A stretch of DNA of 61,638 bases. Origin: a virus. Location: the IMG/VR virus record IMGVR_UViG_3300046368_000725, positions 1 through 61,638 of that record. One strand, 5' to 3'. Below, in pieces: positions 35,887 to 44,935 of the stretch. Under the pieces are notes generated by a model, which ran no database searches, was not told the origin of the DNA, and saw only the letters and a list, made by a program, of their open reading frames with translations. Both the position numbers and the translations under genes were made by a program. The first letter of the stretch is position 1. Every line of letters starts with the position of its first letter.

Positions 35887-36851
35887 ATTGTTTGCGTCCT
35901 ATCAATTTTACGCAGGTTATTATCTACTTTGATTTCTTTAACTTGTTTCATTACAGCAGAATGAGACAATTGATCTAAAACGTTTTGTTCGTCAATTGTG
36001 CCTGTGTAGTAAATTATACATTTGTCATTAACATTCCGACAAAGTGCAAGATCGGCACCTGCCTTTACAGTTATCATTTCCACTTGTTCTGGGTATACTC
36101 TAACTCCACACTCGCCTAACTTGAACATATTTAGTTTACGTCCTACAAGTTTATATCCATCGTCTGTTTCTTCAACTAAATCTCCGCTTTGCCACCAATC
36201 GCCTTGTATTTTCCAACGTGCATGTATTTCGTTATCAACAATTTTAACATCAACATTAGGATTACCTTCTAGTGTATATGTGTTTGGTATTTCGCTCATT
36301 AGCACGTTTGGCGGAACTTCGGTTGCACCATAAACATTGTAAACTTTTTGTGCACCTTTGTTGCGTAAATCCTCTAAGCACCCAACAGCAGTGTAGTCAC
36401 TGCCTATAATACACTGCTCATAGCTACTTAGGTCCAAGTCATTCCAACGTCGATGCTTGTGTAATACTCTCCACATATTAGGAAGTATCAAACCGTGTGT
36501 AGGACGTATCTCATGCACCCTGTCTACAAACCTTGGACCAACTTCGGTTTCTATGTAAAGCTCACTGTTAGCTAATAAACAAGGATACAAACTCATTACG
36601 GTAAATGCAATACCTCTTGTGCTGTAAAGACTGAGCATCTTACTAGATTCTTTTAAACCAAACCACTCTGCATTAAATTCGCTAATGTGTCTTGTGACTT
36701 CCTTACTATGTGTGACGCTACGTGGATATCCTGTAGTGCCGCTAGTGTTTACAGTAACTTCCCATTCTTCAATTTTGTCAATTACATGAGAACGCATTAT
36801 ATCATTGTCGCTTTCAGTATACAGAATACCGTCAATAAAAATTTTATACAT
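35883..36851 (-). CDS. Miniature ANL-family adenylating enzyme (acyl/aryl-CoA ligase-like)
   Basis: 322 aa against the usual 500 or more. All core adenylation motifs remain: TSGTTGYPRSV (36-46, ATP loop), YGATE (174-178), WQSGDLVEE (220-228), GRKLNMFKLGE (237-247) and a terminal RKIDRTQTI whose lysine (K315) sits where the catalytic Lys of the C-terminal lid lies. The N-terminal subdomain before the ATP loop is reduced to about 35 residues. It activates a carboxylic acid as an acyl-AMP, perhaps for the neighbouring acyltransferase-like protein. It overlaps both neighbours by 1-4 bp. Confidence 0.8.
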   Translation of the reverse strand: MYKIFIDGILYTESDNDIMRSHVIDKIEEWEVTVNTSGTTGYPRSVTHSKEVTRHISEFNAEWFGLKESSKMLSLYSTRGIAFTVMSLYPCLLANSELYIETEVGPRFVDRVHEIRPTHGLILPNMWRVLHKHRRWNDLDLSSYEQCIIGSDYTAVGCLEDLRNKGAQKVYNVYGATEVPPNVLMSEIPNTYTLEGNPNVDVKIVDNEIHARWKIQGDWWQSGDLVEETDDGYKLVGRKLNMFKLGECGVRVYPEQVEMITVKAGADLALCRNVNDKCIIYYTGTIDEQNVLDQLSHSAVMKQVKEIKVDNNLRKIDRTQTI

Positions 36852-37444
36852 TACATATCCTCCGCTAAAAATTCAGCTTCTTTCCAAAGATTGTTTTTCC
36901 AATTTTGTAAATAAAATTCTGTATTTAATTTCCAAAAATCTTGAAAGTTGTTTCTATAATCTAATTCAATGGGATCTTCTAAATATCCTAGTTTGTTCAT
37001 AATAGTTGCCCAAGTCCTATGAACTTTAATTTGTGCACCTGCTTCATTGTCGTTAGTGCTTATATATAATGGCTTATCAGAACCACAATATTTAATACAA
37101 ATTGGTAGTAAAAATTGACTAGTATAATGATTCATAGGAGCACGCCTATAATTTTGCACTAACAATGCTTTAGGACCATCTATTAAATGGCTCAACATAC
37201 ATGTTCGTACGCCAATGCGATAAGCATTATCACCTAATATGTTTAGTTCTTCAAGACTATGTAAACATACACTTCCTACTACATCCTTATTCCAATATAG
37301 AAGATATGTTTTATAATCATTTAAATGTTTCATATTATCATGTAACACTTTTTGATTACAGTTGTTGTAGTACCCTCTTTCTTTGGCATTGTTATAAAAA
37401 CTTGTTAAGTCGAGATCTTCTGAAAACTCCTTAATACTAAACAT
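36851..37444 (-). CDS. Possible acyltransferase (GNAT-like), low certainty
   Basis: 197 aa from the ATG at 37444, which overlaps the previous stop by 8 bp. An N-terminal helix is followed by a strand YLLYWNKDVVGSVCLH, resembling GNAT beta strands with a bulge, and a late HRTWATIMNKLGYLED resembling the GNAT C-terminal helix and strand. The CoA-binding RxxGxG loop is not seen. It lies beside an adenylating enzyme, so it might receive its acyl group. Other folds are possible. Confidence 0.4.
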   Translation of the reverse strand: MFSIKEFSEDLDLTSFYNNAKERGYYNNCNQKVLHDNMKHLNDYKTYLLYWNKDVVGSVCLHSLEELNILGDNAYRIGVRTCMLSHLIDGPKALLVQNYRRAPMNHYTSQFLLPICIKYCGSDKPLYISTNDNEAGAQIKVHRTWATIMNKLGYLEDPIELDYRNNFQDFWKLNTEFYLQNWKNNLWKEAEFLAEDM

Positions 37445-38117
37445 ATATTTCTTTAGCCCTTTCAATAAAGCTATCTGGGTAGTTTGATTTAAAACTTTCT
37501 AAGCAAATTTGTGCATACGTACTCCAAGGTGCGCTATCTGTTACTTTTATATTCTTAGCATCTAAATATTTTAGTAGTTTGTCTTTTCGGTCATTGCTTA
37601 TATGATCTAAAACTTCAGTAATTGCTACATGTTCTTCGTTGTCGTTATAGCAGAAAAAATGATTAATATTTTTTAGTTTACCGTCTACAACAAAAAAGCT
37701 ACTTGGATGTAAGCTATATTTCCATATACCTGCACGTCTGTAATTTTTTAAGATACTAATTATTTGATCCTGCCAACCAGGCAAAATGTTATTATAGTTT
37801 TCTTGATTACAGTTTGCTAGTTGCCAAAAGTCATCTCCTTCGATATTAAAAATAATCTCTCTAGTATCCATGTCAATGTGCTGTATTTCTAAAACATGTT
37901 CAGGAAAAGATTTAAGCATTTGTTTGGTAAATTTTATTTCTCTTTGCCATCTTGTCTCGAGTGCATCTTCAGATAAACATTTGTTCATATGATACATTTG
38001 ATCATACTTATAGTGTACACTAAAAAGTTTGTTTTGTCTATCTATTTTACTAGTGTATACTAAATTATTTCTACACAAGCCAACACCTGGCACATGATTA
38101 TAATAGTATTCAAACAT
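37437..38117 (-). CDS. Unknown protein, possibly degenerate kinase-like
   Basis: 226 aa, coupled by 1 bp (TAATG) to the fibre gene. The segment IWKYSLHPSSFFVVDGKLKNINHFFCYN looks like the catalytic loop region HxDxxxxNxxxxxG of small kinase-like folds, but the Asp is absent. Earlier, REIIFNIEGDDFWQL is a beta stretch. No cysteine motif or signal. It may be an inactive kinase-like adaptor. Its place next to a fibre protein suggests it acts on or with it. Confidence 0.35.
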   Translation of the reverse strand: MFEYYYNHVPGVGLCRNNLVYTSKIDRQNKLFSVHYKYDQMYHMNKCLSEDALETRWQREIKFTKQMLKSFPEHVLEIQHIDMDTREIIFNIEGDDFWQLANCNQENYNNILPGWQDQIISILKNYRRAGIWKYSLHPSSFFVVDGKLKNINHFFCYNDNEEHVAITEVLDHISNDRKDKLLKYLDAKNIKVTDSAPWSTYAQICLESFKSNYPDSFIERAKEIYV

Positions 38118-39982
38118 TAACTATACAACGGAATAAATTTTGTCTCGCCATTTACTGTTGCCTGTAACCAGCTATCTGGTGTGCTTGTATTACTTGGTGT
38201 TACACCTGTTTCGCCTGATACTTTAAATTCATTAAGTGTAGTAGCTAGTTTACCTTCGCTGTCGAGGATCATATAATTTACACTATAATCTTGTGCTTGT
38301 GTTTGAAAAACAAGTTCGCCTGGTGCCCCACGCTGATCTCCAGCATTTACATCAAAAGTTGCTCCATCAGGAATTCTGCCATATATGTTTGCAACAAGAG
38401 CAAATTTCTCACCTCCCTCCATGTTATCCATTGTACTATCTTCGTAGTCTTCGTTAACATCAATTGCTGCTGCCCAGCCAATTGAAGGTAGTTTATGTCC
38501 AGCTTCAACGGATTCAGGCGCAAGCCATGTTCCGCCTACTGCTTCGAGACGTACTCCTTGCTGAATCCAATCCGGAATGTTTGGACTAACATTTCTAAAA
38601 AACTTACCACTCAAGCAAGGATTACTATATATTGATTCAACTACAACTGATATACCATCAGATTTAATTTGTACACTATCCATGTCGATGTCAGTACATA
38701 TAACATTGTCTGAGTATAGTGTACGAGTTGATAGTGTGTTTGCACTTGGGTCAAATACTTCCAATCCGTTGTTGTCAAACAAATATCCAGTTAAACTTAC
38801 ATTTGACCAATGTTTTGTTGTTGCATCAAACAATGTTCCGTCGTTGTGTGTAATATTACCAGCAAAGGATCCATCTAGATGACCAAACAGTTCTGTTGCT
38901 CTTACTCTACGCGAACTCCACATATCAGAACTAGCGTCATACGCATAAGTCTGATCTTCGTTAAGTATGTTACCAGTAAAGTTACCGTATACATTTGCAG
39001 TAATAGGTTGTTCAAATTCACCTCTAACTACGTCAAAAATAGTGTCTTGTGTGTTTGGATGAATAATATTACCAGCAAGCGAAGTAGCCACTGAATTATT
39101 CACTACGCCGTAAAATATACCAGTGTTATAATCTAATAGTACAGCTCCGTGAGCATCGAGAATATTAGCTTTTACTTTTGGATTAGTGATACTAGTTGAC
39201 AATATTGTATTTCCGGCTTCATCAGAAATATTGCCAACAAAAGTTCCGTAAAAACTTTCACTGTCGTTATTATATAGTATGTCTCCGCTATTTCTTCCAA
39301 TAATATTACCAACTAAGTCGCCACGGTATTGTCCGTTGGTTTGATCAATAAGTAAACTGCCGTCTGACATACTACGTATGCTACCACTAAATACTCCGTG
39401 AAACGTTCCGTTGTCGTGGTCGAGAAGTACAGCACCACTTGGGTCAATTATATCGCCTTGTAAACTTGCATTTTTAAATAATCGATCAGCAGTATTAAAT
39501 ACTTGAGCACCATTAGATGCATACATATTTCCGCTTAATGATGCACGTAATACAGGTTCGTCTGCATCCATAGCAAGTATAACAGAGTCTAGACTATCTT
39601 TAAGGTCGCCATGAAAGTTGCCTTTGAACGTGCGTGTTTCTAAATCAAATCCGACATATCCGTTAGCTCCGATAATGTTTGCTTGGAGAGGTACATTAAC
39701 TGATTGACTGTCAATGATAGTATCGCCAAATGTATCTATCATTGAACCTCGTAGTTTTCCAGAAAACTGTCTAGTATCTGGATCGTATGCAATATTATTT
39801 GTACTATCAAAAACTGATCCAACTAATGATCCGTAAAATTTAGCTGCTTCAGTATCGACAACAATTGTGTCTACACTGTTTGAAAGGCTTGCACTAATTC
39901 TTCCTGTATTGCTATCTACAATAATTGAGCTATCTGCTCCAACAATATCGATTCTATATTGTCCACCTTCGTATAATTCCAT
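38117..39982 (-). CDS. Repeat-rich tail-fibre-type structural protein
   Basis: 621 aa. About 15 tandem modules of roughly 23 residues cover residues 5-420; a typical one is IIDPSGAVLLDHDNGTFHG followed by VFSGS. Each has an aromatic-Gly, a Gly-Asn/Ser turn and a D/N-rich turn, as in beta-helical fibre shafts. The C-terminal 200 residues form a different domain (GWAAAIDV, VANIYGRIPDG, PGELVFQTQ) that may be the receptor-binding or capping part. AGGAGA lies 6 nt before the ATG and an exact TATAAATA late box is upstream. It leads an operon with four enzyme-like genes. Confidence 0.75.
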   Translation of the reverse strand: MELYEGGQYRIDIVGADSSIIVDSNTGRISASLSNSVDTIVVDTEAAKFYGSLVGSVFDSTNNIAYDPDTRQFSGKLRGSMIDTFGDTIIDSQSVNVPLQANIIGANGYVGFDLETRTFKGNFHGDLKDSLDSVILAMDADEPVLRASLSGNMYASNGAQVFNTADRLFKNASLQGDIIDPSGAVLLDHDNGTFHGVFSGSIRSMSDGSLLIDQTNGQYRGDLVGNIIGRNSGDILYNNDSESFYGTFVGNISDEAGNTILSTSITNPKVKANILDAHGAVLLDYNTGIFYGVVNNSVATSLAGNIIHPNTQDTIFDVVRGEFEQPITANVYGNFTGNILNEDQTYAYDASSDMWSSRRVRATELFGHLDGSFAGNITHNDGTLFDATTKHWSNVSLTGYLFDNNGLEVFDPSANTLSTRTLYSDNVICTDIDMDSVQIKSDGISVVVESIYSNPCLSGKFFRNVSPNIPDWIQQGVRLEAVGGTWLAPESVEAGHKLPSIGWAAAIDVNEDYEDSTMDNMEGGEKFALVANIYGRIPDGATFDVNAGDQRGAPGELVFQTQAQDYSVNYMILDSEGKLATTLNEFKVSGETGVTPSNTSTPDSWLQATVNGETKFIPLYS

Positions 39983-39999
39983 GGCACTCTCCTATACAT

Positions 40000-40007
40000 T
40001 ATTTATA
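40000..40007 (-). promoter_or_regulatory. T4-type late promoter box TATAAATA
   Basis: An exact TATAAATA on the minus strand is 17 nt before the fibre-gene ATG, with AGGAGA between. It is the likely source of the whole 39982-34471 operon. Confidence 0.78.
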
Positions 40008-40020
40008 GGTTTTTTTGGAC

Positions 40021-40049
40021 TTGACATACCGTTTAGAATCATATATAAT
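40021..40049 (+). promoter_or_regulatory. Sigma70-type promoter, leaderless arrangement
   Basis: TTGACA (40021-40026), exactly 17 nt, TATAAT (40044-40049). The ATG at 40056 is 7 nt after the last -10 base, just where transcription should start. There is no ribosome site. It drives the nine-gene operon to 49379. Confidence 0.85.
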
Positions 40050-40055
40050 GTAATT

Positions 40056-41975
40056 ATGTTTGATATTGTATTTGTAGGAACCAACGAAGAACAGTTTAAC
40101 AAACTCAAGCAAAAAGTCTTTATTGCAAAAAAAGCCGATAGTGTTGAAAAAGCACAGCAAATTAGCCTAACTAAATTTCTTTGGATTGTGTATGACGATT
40201 TAGAAATTGCAAATGACTTTGAGTTTGATTACACTCCTGACGACTGGAGTCAAGATGTTGCACATGTTTTTTTAAATGGCAAAGACTACGATGGTATATC
40301 TCTTATACCCAAGCATATAAAATTTAATGTAAAAGAAACACAGCATAGATTTTATGTACAAAGTAAAAAAGTTGAAGTACTAGCAAGTAATCCTGTTGCA
40401 TATGATCATTTCTATGTAGATACATACGAAGAATATTTACATGCAATGCAAACATCAAAAACAGAAATGTTTTGGATAGATAGTCGTAATATTAAATCTA
40501 CATTACCGGACATTTATTTTACACACCACGACACATACAATCGAAAGGAAAATCATGCATTTATACATGATGTTAATGAGCGGAGAATATACAACGGCTT
40601 ATTTTTATGTTCAAGACAAAAATCACTCAGTGAAAAAGAAATAAACTTTAGACATTTGGTAAGTCGTAAAGAATGGGATATAGTTGGTTCGACTGCAACA
40701 ACTTATGATGTTTTTGAAATAGATACATACGATGACTATTTGTATGCACTTGAAAATAGTAAAACAGAAATGTTTTGGATGAGTAGTGCAAATATTAGCG
40801 TTGACCTTCCTGATATATATTTTACACATGACAATGCGTATGACAGAATGACTAACCACTCTTTCTTACACGTTAACAATAAACGCAATGGTTTGTTTTT
40901 GTTGTCAAAGCACAAGCAAGTGACCAAGCGAGAAATAGAGCACCGGCACATAGTTGGTTGTAAAGAATGGGATATAGTCGGTAGTGGACCGATTGAGTAT
41001 GCAAAGTACTATCCTAAAGTATACGAAGACTATCTTGATGCGTTACAAAATTCGCCCACTGAAATGTTTTGGATTATTCCACCTTATGTAAATCCAACAG
41101 CACGTTTTGCATTTGACACTTACTTTACACACGATCAAACATATGACAGAAAAATTAACCATGCATATCTTAATGGAAAGTATCATGACGGCATAGTATT
41201 GTGTAGTAAGAACGGCAAGTTTAGTAGGCGAGAGTTTGACTATAAGTTTATTGCAAACAAAAAAGAAGTAAACATTGCAATTAGTACACCCAAGCCATAT
41301 GATATAGTTTTTATTAGTTACCAAGAACCAAATGCTGATGAAAATTATGAACGTATACTTCAACGCTTTCCTCGATGTAAACGTGTACATGGAGTAAAAG
41401 GTATCCACCAAGCACATATTGCAGGCGCAAAATTATGCAACACAGAGTTGTTTTGGATTATTGATGGAGATGCAACTATTGTAGATGACTTTAACTTTGA
41501 TTACCAAGTTGCACGTTGGGACAAAGAAATGGTACATGTATGGCGCAGTCAAAATCCAATCAATGATATGGTATATGGGTATGGCGGTGTAAAACTATTT
41601 CCAACTGACTTGACTATCAATATGGATACTAGCAAGCCTGACATGACAACTAGTATTAGTACTAAGTTCAAAGCAGTGCATGACATAAGCAACATTACTG
41701 CATTCAATACAGATGCATTTAATAGTTTTAAAAGTGCATTTAGAGAATGTACAAAACTTAGTAGTAAAGTAATTGATAGGCAAAAGAACGAAGAAACAGA
41801 AGAACGTTTGCGTATTTGGACAACAGTAGGAAAAGATCGTCCTTATGGAGAGGATGCTATTAGAGGTGCAAGAGAAGGCGCAGCATATGGCATGGCCAAT
41901 CAAGGCAACACCGAAGCTCTCAAAAAGATAAACGACTTTGATTGGTTAAAGGAGCAATTTGATGGAAACATTTGA
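40056..41975 (+). CDS. Multi-repeat glycosyltransferase with four degenerate copies of its own core
   Basis: 639 aa; the ATG at 40056 is chosen from the promoter, since an upstream in-frame start would lie inside the fibre gene. Four repeats (about 1-111, 112-212, 213-310, 311-410) share EMFWI, D-YFTHxxxYxRxxNH and KKEWDIVGS-like segments. The C-terminal domain (411-639) matches the protein at 5440: YDIVFISYQEPNADENY, KRVHGVKG, FWIIDGDATI, NPINDMVYGYGG, GAREG. Only this last copy keeps the DGD metal site. The repeats look like inactivated versions of the same core and may bind sugar. Confidence 0.65.
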   Translation: MFDIVFVGTNEEQFNKLKQKVFIAKKADSVEKAQQISLTKFLWIVYDDLEIANDFEFDYTPDDWSQDVAHVFLNGKDYDGISLIPKHIKFNVKETQHRFYVQSKKVEVLASNPVAYDHFYVDTYEEYLHAMQTSKTEMFWIDSRNIKSTLPDIYFTHHDTYNRKENHAFIHDVNERRIYNGLFLCSRQKSLSEKEINFRHLVSRKEWDIVGSTATTYDVFEIDTYDDYLYALENSKTEMFWMSSANISVDLPDIYFTHDNAYDRMTNHSFLHVNNKRNGLFLLSKHKQVTKREIEHRHIVGCKEWDIVGSGPIEYAKYYPKVYEDYLDALQNSPTEMFWIIPPYVNPTARFAFDTYFTHDQTYDRKINHAYLNGKYHDGIVLCSKNGKFSRREFDYKFIANKKEVNIAISTPKPYDIVFISYQEPNADENYERILQRFPRCKRVHGVKGIHQAHIAGAKLCNTELFWIIDGDATIVDDFNFDYQVARWDKEMVHVWRSQNPINDMVYGYGGVKLFPTDLTINMDTSKPDMTTSISTKFKAVHDISNITAFNTDAFNSFKSAFRECTKLSSKVIDRQKNEETEERLRIWTTVGKDRPYGEDAIRGAREGAAYGMANQGNTEALKKINDFDWLKEQFDGNI

Positions 41976-42927
41976 ATTACTAGATAGATTTGAATTACTC
42001 TATCCGACTAATTCAAAGTTATCAGATCTACGCAGAGTATATATTGATCATGATTTAAGTAGTTTATTTAGATTGTTAAATGCAGATGAAGAATTGCGCA
42101 AAGCAATAATGGAAGAAAACTTGCACAGTATTTTTAGAACTATAGATAGTCACGATACTGAAGATCTACGCAAAGCTGTTATAGAAAAAAATTTACATAG
42201 CATTTTTAGAATTCTTGGTGATGATGATTTGCGCAAACTTGTATTAGAAGATAACATATATAAGTTATGGCCAATTCTTGATAGATATGTAAATACACAA
42301 TTTACAGCAGCCTTTAAAAACTTTTTTGTAAACGAAACAGAAATATGGAATGATTGTTTTAGTAGAGGGCAGCTAGAAAGTAAATTATGGCTAGTAAATG
42401 AACTTGACAAGTTGGATGTAGAACTAGGAACAGTGTTTTTATGTGCAGGATGGTATGCTACACTTGCAGTAATGTTATTTGAAAGTAACATTAAGTTAGA
42501 TAATGTTAGATCTTTCGACATAGATCCAAGATGTGTAGATATTGCAGAAGTGTTTAACAAGCCTTGGGTAATGAAAGATTGGAAATTTAAATCATCAATA
42601 CAAGACATATATAATATAAATTATAATCAACATACATATGCTGTCAAACGCAGCGACGGTAGTCAGGTAAATTTAACAGACTCTCCTAATACTGTTATAA
42701 ACACAAGTTGCGAACATATTGAAAACTTTGAAGAATGGTATGCAAAGATTCCTACTGGTAAATTAGTTGTATTACAAAGTAATAATTATTATGAAGTGCA
42801 AGAACATGTTAATTGTGTTAGAAGTATAGAAGAGTTTGCAGTAAAAGCACCTATGAATAATATTTTATATAGTGGCGAATTAGAACTGCCCAAGTACAAG
42901 AGGTTTATGTTAATTGGATATAAGTAA
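41962..42927 (+). CDS. Class I SAM methyltransferase-like protein with N-terminal repeats
   Basis: 321 aa from the ATG at 41962, with GGAG at 41951-41954. Residues 22-107 are four 20-24-residue repeats of the form (D/E)LRKxxxExNLHSIFRxL. The C-terminal 200 residues match the protein at 22364: VFLCAGWYATLAVML, SFDIDPRCVDIA, TVINTSCEHI, ELPKYKRFMLIGYK. The helical repeats probably form a docking arm. It overlaps the multi-repeat glycosyltransferase, suggesting action on its product. Confidence 0.6.
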   Translation: METFELLDRFELLYPTNSKLSDLRRVYIDHDLSSLFRLLNADEELRKAIMEENLHSIFRTIDSHDTEDLRKAVIEKNLHSIFRILGDDDLRKLVLEDNIYKLWPILDRYVNTQFTAAFKNFFVNETEIWNDCFSRGQLESKLWLVNELDKLDVELGTVFLCAGWYATLAVMLFESNIKLDNVRSFDIDPRCVDIAEVFNKPWVMKDWKFKSSIQDIYNINYNQHTYAVKRSDGSQVNLTDSPNTVINTSCEHIENFEEWYAKIPTGKLVVLQSNNYYEVQEHVNCVRSIEEFAVKAPMNNILYSGELELPKYKRFMLIGYK

Positions 42928-43144
42928 TTTAACACTAAGAGAAATGCAACTAGAAAGTGCTAGAGCATTAAGCACCATGGAAGCTACTAACAATAACATA
43001 TGGATGTTCAATAAAGAAGCACATCATAACAGTCATAACTGGTACTTGGCAGTTGTGCATTGGTATATTAATGAGTATGGTGATCTGCCTAGCAAAACAG
43101 GACCTGGTAAAGAAGTAAAGTTGGTATTAGATGATAGTAGATAA
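42914..43144 (+). CDS. Small protein of unknown function
   Basis: 76 aa with a TTG start inside the methyltransferase gene; an ATG at 42944 preceded by AAGAG would give 66 aa. It contains NNNIWMFNKEAHHNSHNWYLAVVHWYINEYGDLPS, rich in His and Trp, and a basic-acidic tail. It overlaps both neighbours, which supports it being real. No family recognised; not a clear leader-core precursor peptide. Confidence 0.5.
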   Translation: MDISNLTLREMQLESARALSTMEATNNNIWMFNKEAHHNSHNWYLAVVHWYINEYGDLPSKTGPGKEVKLVLDDSR

Positions 43145-43853
43145 TTTGCCATTTTTTGCAGTAAGGGACTCAGAAGAATACACCTTTGAATCTAGAAGTG
43201 AAAAACAAAATTGGAAAAAATTAAAAAAATCATTAGGCCCTGCATGGAAATATTATGACTCTAAAACATATCCTATTGTTACAACAATTAACAAACTAGG
43301 GTATAGGAGTAAAACAGTTTATCCTACTGACGAATACTATGTTGCACTAGGATGTAGTAATACATTTGGACAATATCTGCATGAAGAAGACCGATACAGT
43401 AATATTATCGAAAGAAAAACAGGTATACCCGTTATTAATTTAGGAATATGCGGCGGATCATCTACTTGTGTATTTACAAATTTGATCAAGTTACTGTTTA
43501 GCAAATACCCTAATCCGAAAGCAGCAATTATACAATGGCCAGAGCAAAATAGAATATCTTTGCATGGTGAAAAGGGAATTGATGTAGTACATGCACGAAT
43601 TCCTGATCAATCTGTATTTGAGTTTTTTGTAAAAGATAATAGTCTAGAAGTAATGTCTAAATTTTTCTATGACTTAACGCACAAAATATGCGATATACCT
43701 ATTATTGAATTTGCATTAAATGATTGGGTAGCTGATTTTTATGGAGTGGATGAAATTGCTCGAGTAGATAAAGCAAGAGATAATCGGCACTGTGGTACAA
43801 AAACTAATGAAGCAATTGCTAAGTACACATTAAAGAGATTAGAAAATGTATAA
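43131..43853 (+). CDS. SGNH-like hydrolase, N-terminally extended type
   Basis: 240 aa. NKLGYRS then ALGCSNTFGQ (S76) follow a 70-residue N-terminus, as in the protein at 14449. Block II is ICGGSSTCVF, block III PKAAIIQWPEQNR, and the ending KARDNRHCGTKTNEAI supplies the Asp/His pair. A Ser-Asn-Thr replaces the Ser-x-Thr of the other members. Overlaps of 8-14 bp with neighbours. Confidence 0.55.
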   Translation: MIVDNLPFFAVRDSEEYTFESRSEKQNWKKLKKSLGPAWKYYDSKTYPIVTTINKLGYRSKTVYPTDEYYVALGCSNTFGQYLHEEDRYSNIIERKTGIPVINLGICGGSSTCVFTNLIKLLFSKYPNPKAAIIQWPEQNRISLHGEKGIDVVHARIPDQSVFEFFVKDNSLEVMSKFFYDLTHKICDIPIIEFALNDWVADFYGVDEIARVDKARDNRHCGTKTNEAIAKYTLKRLENV

Positions 43854-44925
43854 CTATAAAGATATTAAAACAATTCATTTAGAAAACACACAGAACTGTC
43901 AAGCTAGTTGTCCAATGTGTGATCGCAATCAAAACGGCGGTGCAGTAAATCCACATATTGATCTCAGTGAACTTACACTTGAAGATTGTAAACGTATTTT
44001 TGAGCCAGAATTTATTAAGCAGTTAAAAACAATATATATGTGTGGTAACTTGGGTGATCCTATTGTTGCAAGAGACACATTAGAAATATTCCGTTACTTT
44101 AGAGAGCATAACAAAGACATGTGGCTGAGTATGAATACTAATGCAGGAGCAAGAGATGAAGCGTGGTGGAGTGAATTGGCCCAAGTCTTTGGTAGAATGG
44201 GCACTGTTATTTTCAGTGTGGACGGTCTTAGTGACACTAATCATATTTACAGGCAGGGTGTTAGCTGGGATGCAGTAGAACGGGCTATGAAAAGTTTTAT
44301 TGCTGCTGGCGGTAGAGCTCGTTGGGACTTTTTGATCTTTGAACACAATCAGCATCAAGTAGATGAAGCAGAAGCACTCAGCAAAGAGATGGGCTTTGAA
44401 AGGTTTCAAGCAAAGAAAACTGGAAGATTTGTTACTGCTAAAACTGAAAAGAAAGAATCGCATCAAGCAGTTGACAAAAAGGGCAACAAAACTGCCGAAC
44501 TTAAAAAACCAGATGAAAAATATCTCAACAAAGCACTAAGCAAACAGGATGCACTGTTAGAAAAATACGGTAGCATGGATGCATACTATGATGTTGTACC
44601 TATCAACTGCAAAGTAAAAGATGAAGGCAACTTGTTTATTACAGCAGAAGGATTGGCACTTCCTTGTTGCTGGACTGCTGGAAGAATGTACAAGTGGTGG
44701 AACAAAGATTATAGACAAGAACAGATATGGGATTTTATAGATGCTGTTGGAGGCAAAGATGCGTTGAATGCAAAAACACACGGCTTGAAAGCAGTATTTG
44801 AAACAGGCATCTTTGATGATATTGAACGCAGTTGGAACAAATCAAGTTGTGCTGATGGTAAACTTAAAGTGTGTAGCATGAAATGCGGAATCGAGTTTGA
44901 TCCTTTTGCAGAACAGTTCAAATAA
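43846..44925 (+). CDS. Radical SAM protein of CQAxCPMC type, paralogue of 28142
   Basis: 359 aa. CQASCPMC (C18, C22, C25), DRNQNGG, CGNLGDPI in place of GGEP, SVDGLSDTNHIYRQG, EHNQHQVDEAEAL, and C-terminal LPCCW plus KVCSMKCG. A lysine-rich, low-complexity insert (about residues 200-225: KKESHQAVDKKGNK) is absent from the paralogue. Likely the same reaction on a related substrate. An in-operon gene, 8 bp overlap upstream. Confidence 0.86.
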   Translation: MYNYKDIKTIHLENTQNCQASCPMCDRNQNGGAVNPHIDLSELTLEDCKRIFEPEFIKQLKTIYMCGNLGDPIVARDTLEIFRYFREHNKDMWLSMNTNAGARDEAWWSELAQVFGRMGTVIFSVDGLSDTNHIYRQGVSWDAVERAMKSFIAAGGRARWDFLIFEHNQHQVDEAEALSKEMGFERFQAKKTGRFVTAKTEKKESHQAVDKKGNKTAELKKPDEKYLNKALSKQDALLEKYGSMDAYYDVVPINCKVKDEGNLFITAEGLALPCCWTAGRMYKWWNKDYRQEQIWDFIDAVGGKDALNAKTHGLKAVFETGIFDDIERSWNKSSCADGKLKVCSMKCGIEFDPFAEQFK

Positions 44926-44935
44926 GTATTATATA

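Noticed and set aside
42150-42608. 152-codon open frame on the minus strand
   Set aside because: Shadow of the methyltransferase-like gene and its repeats; no recognisable domain.
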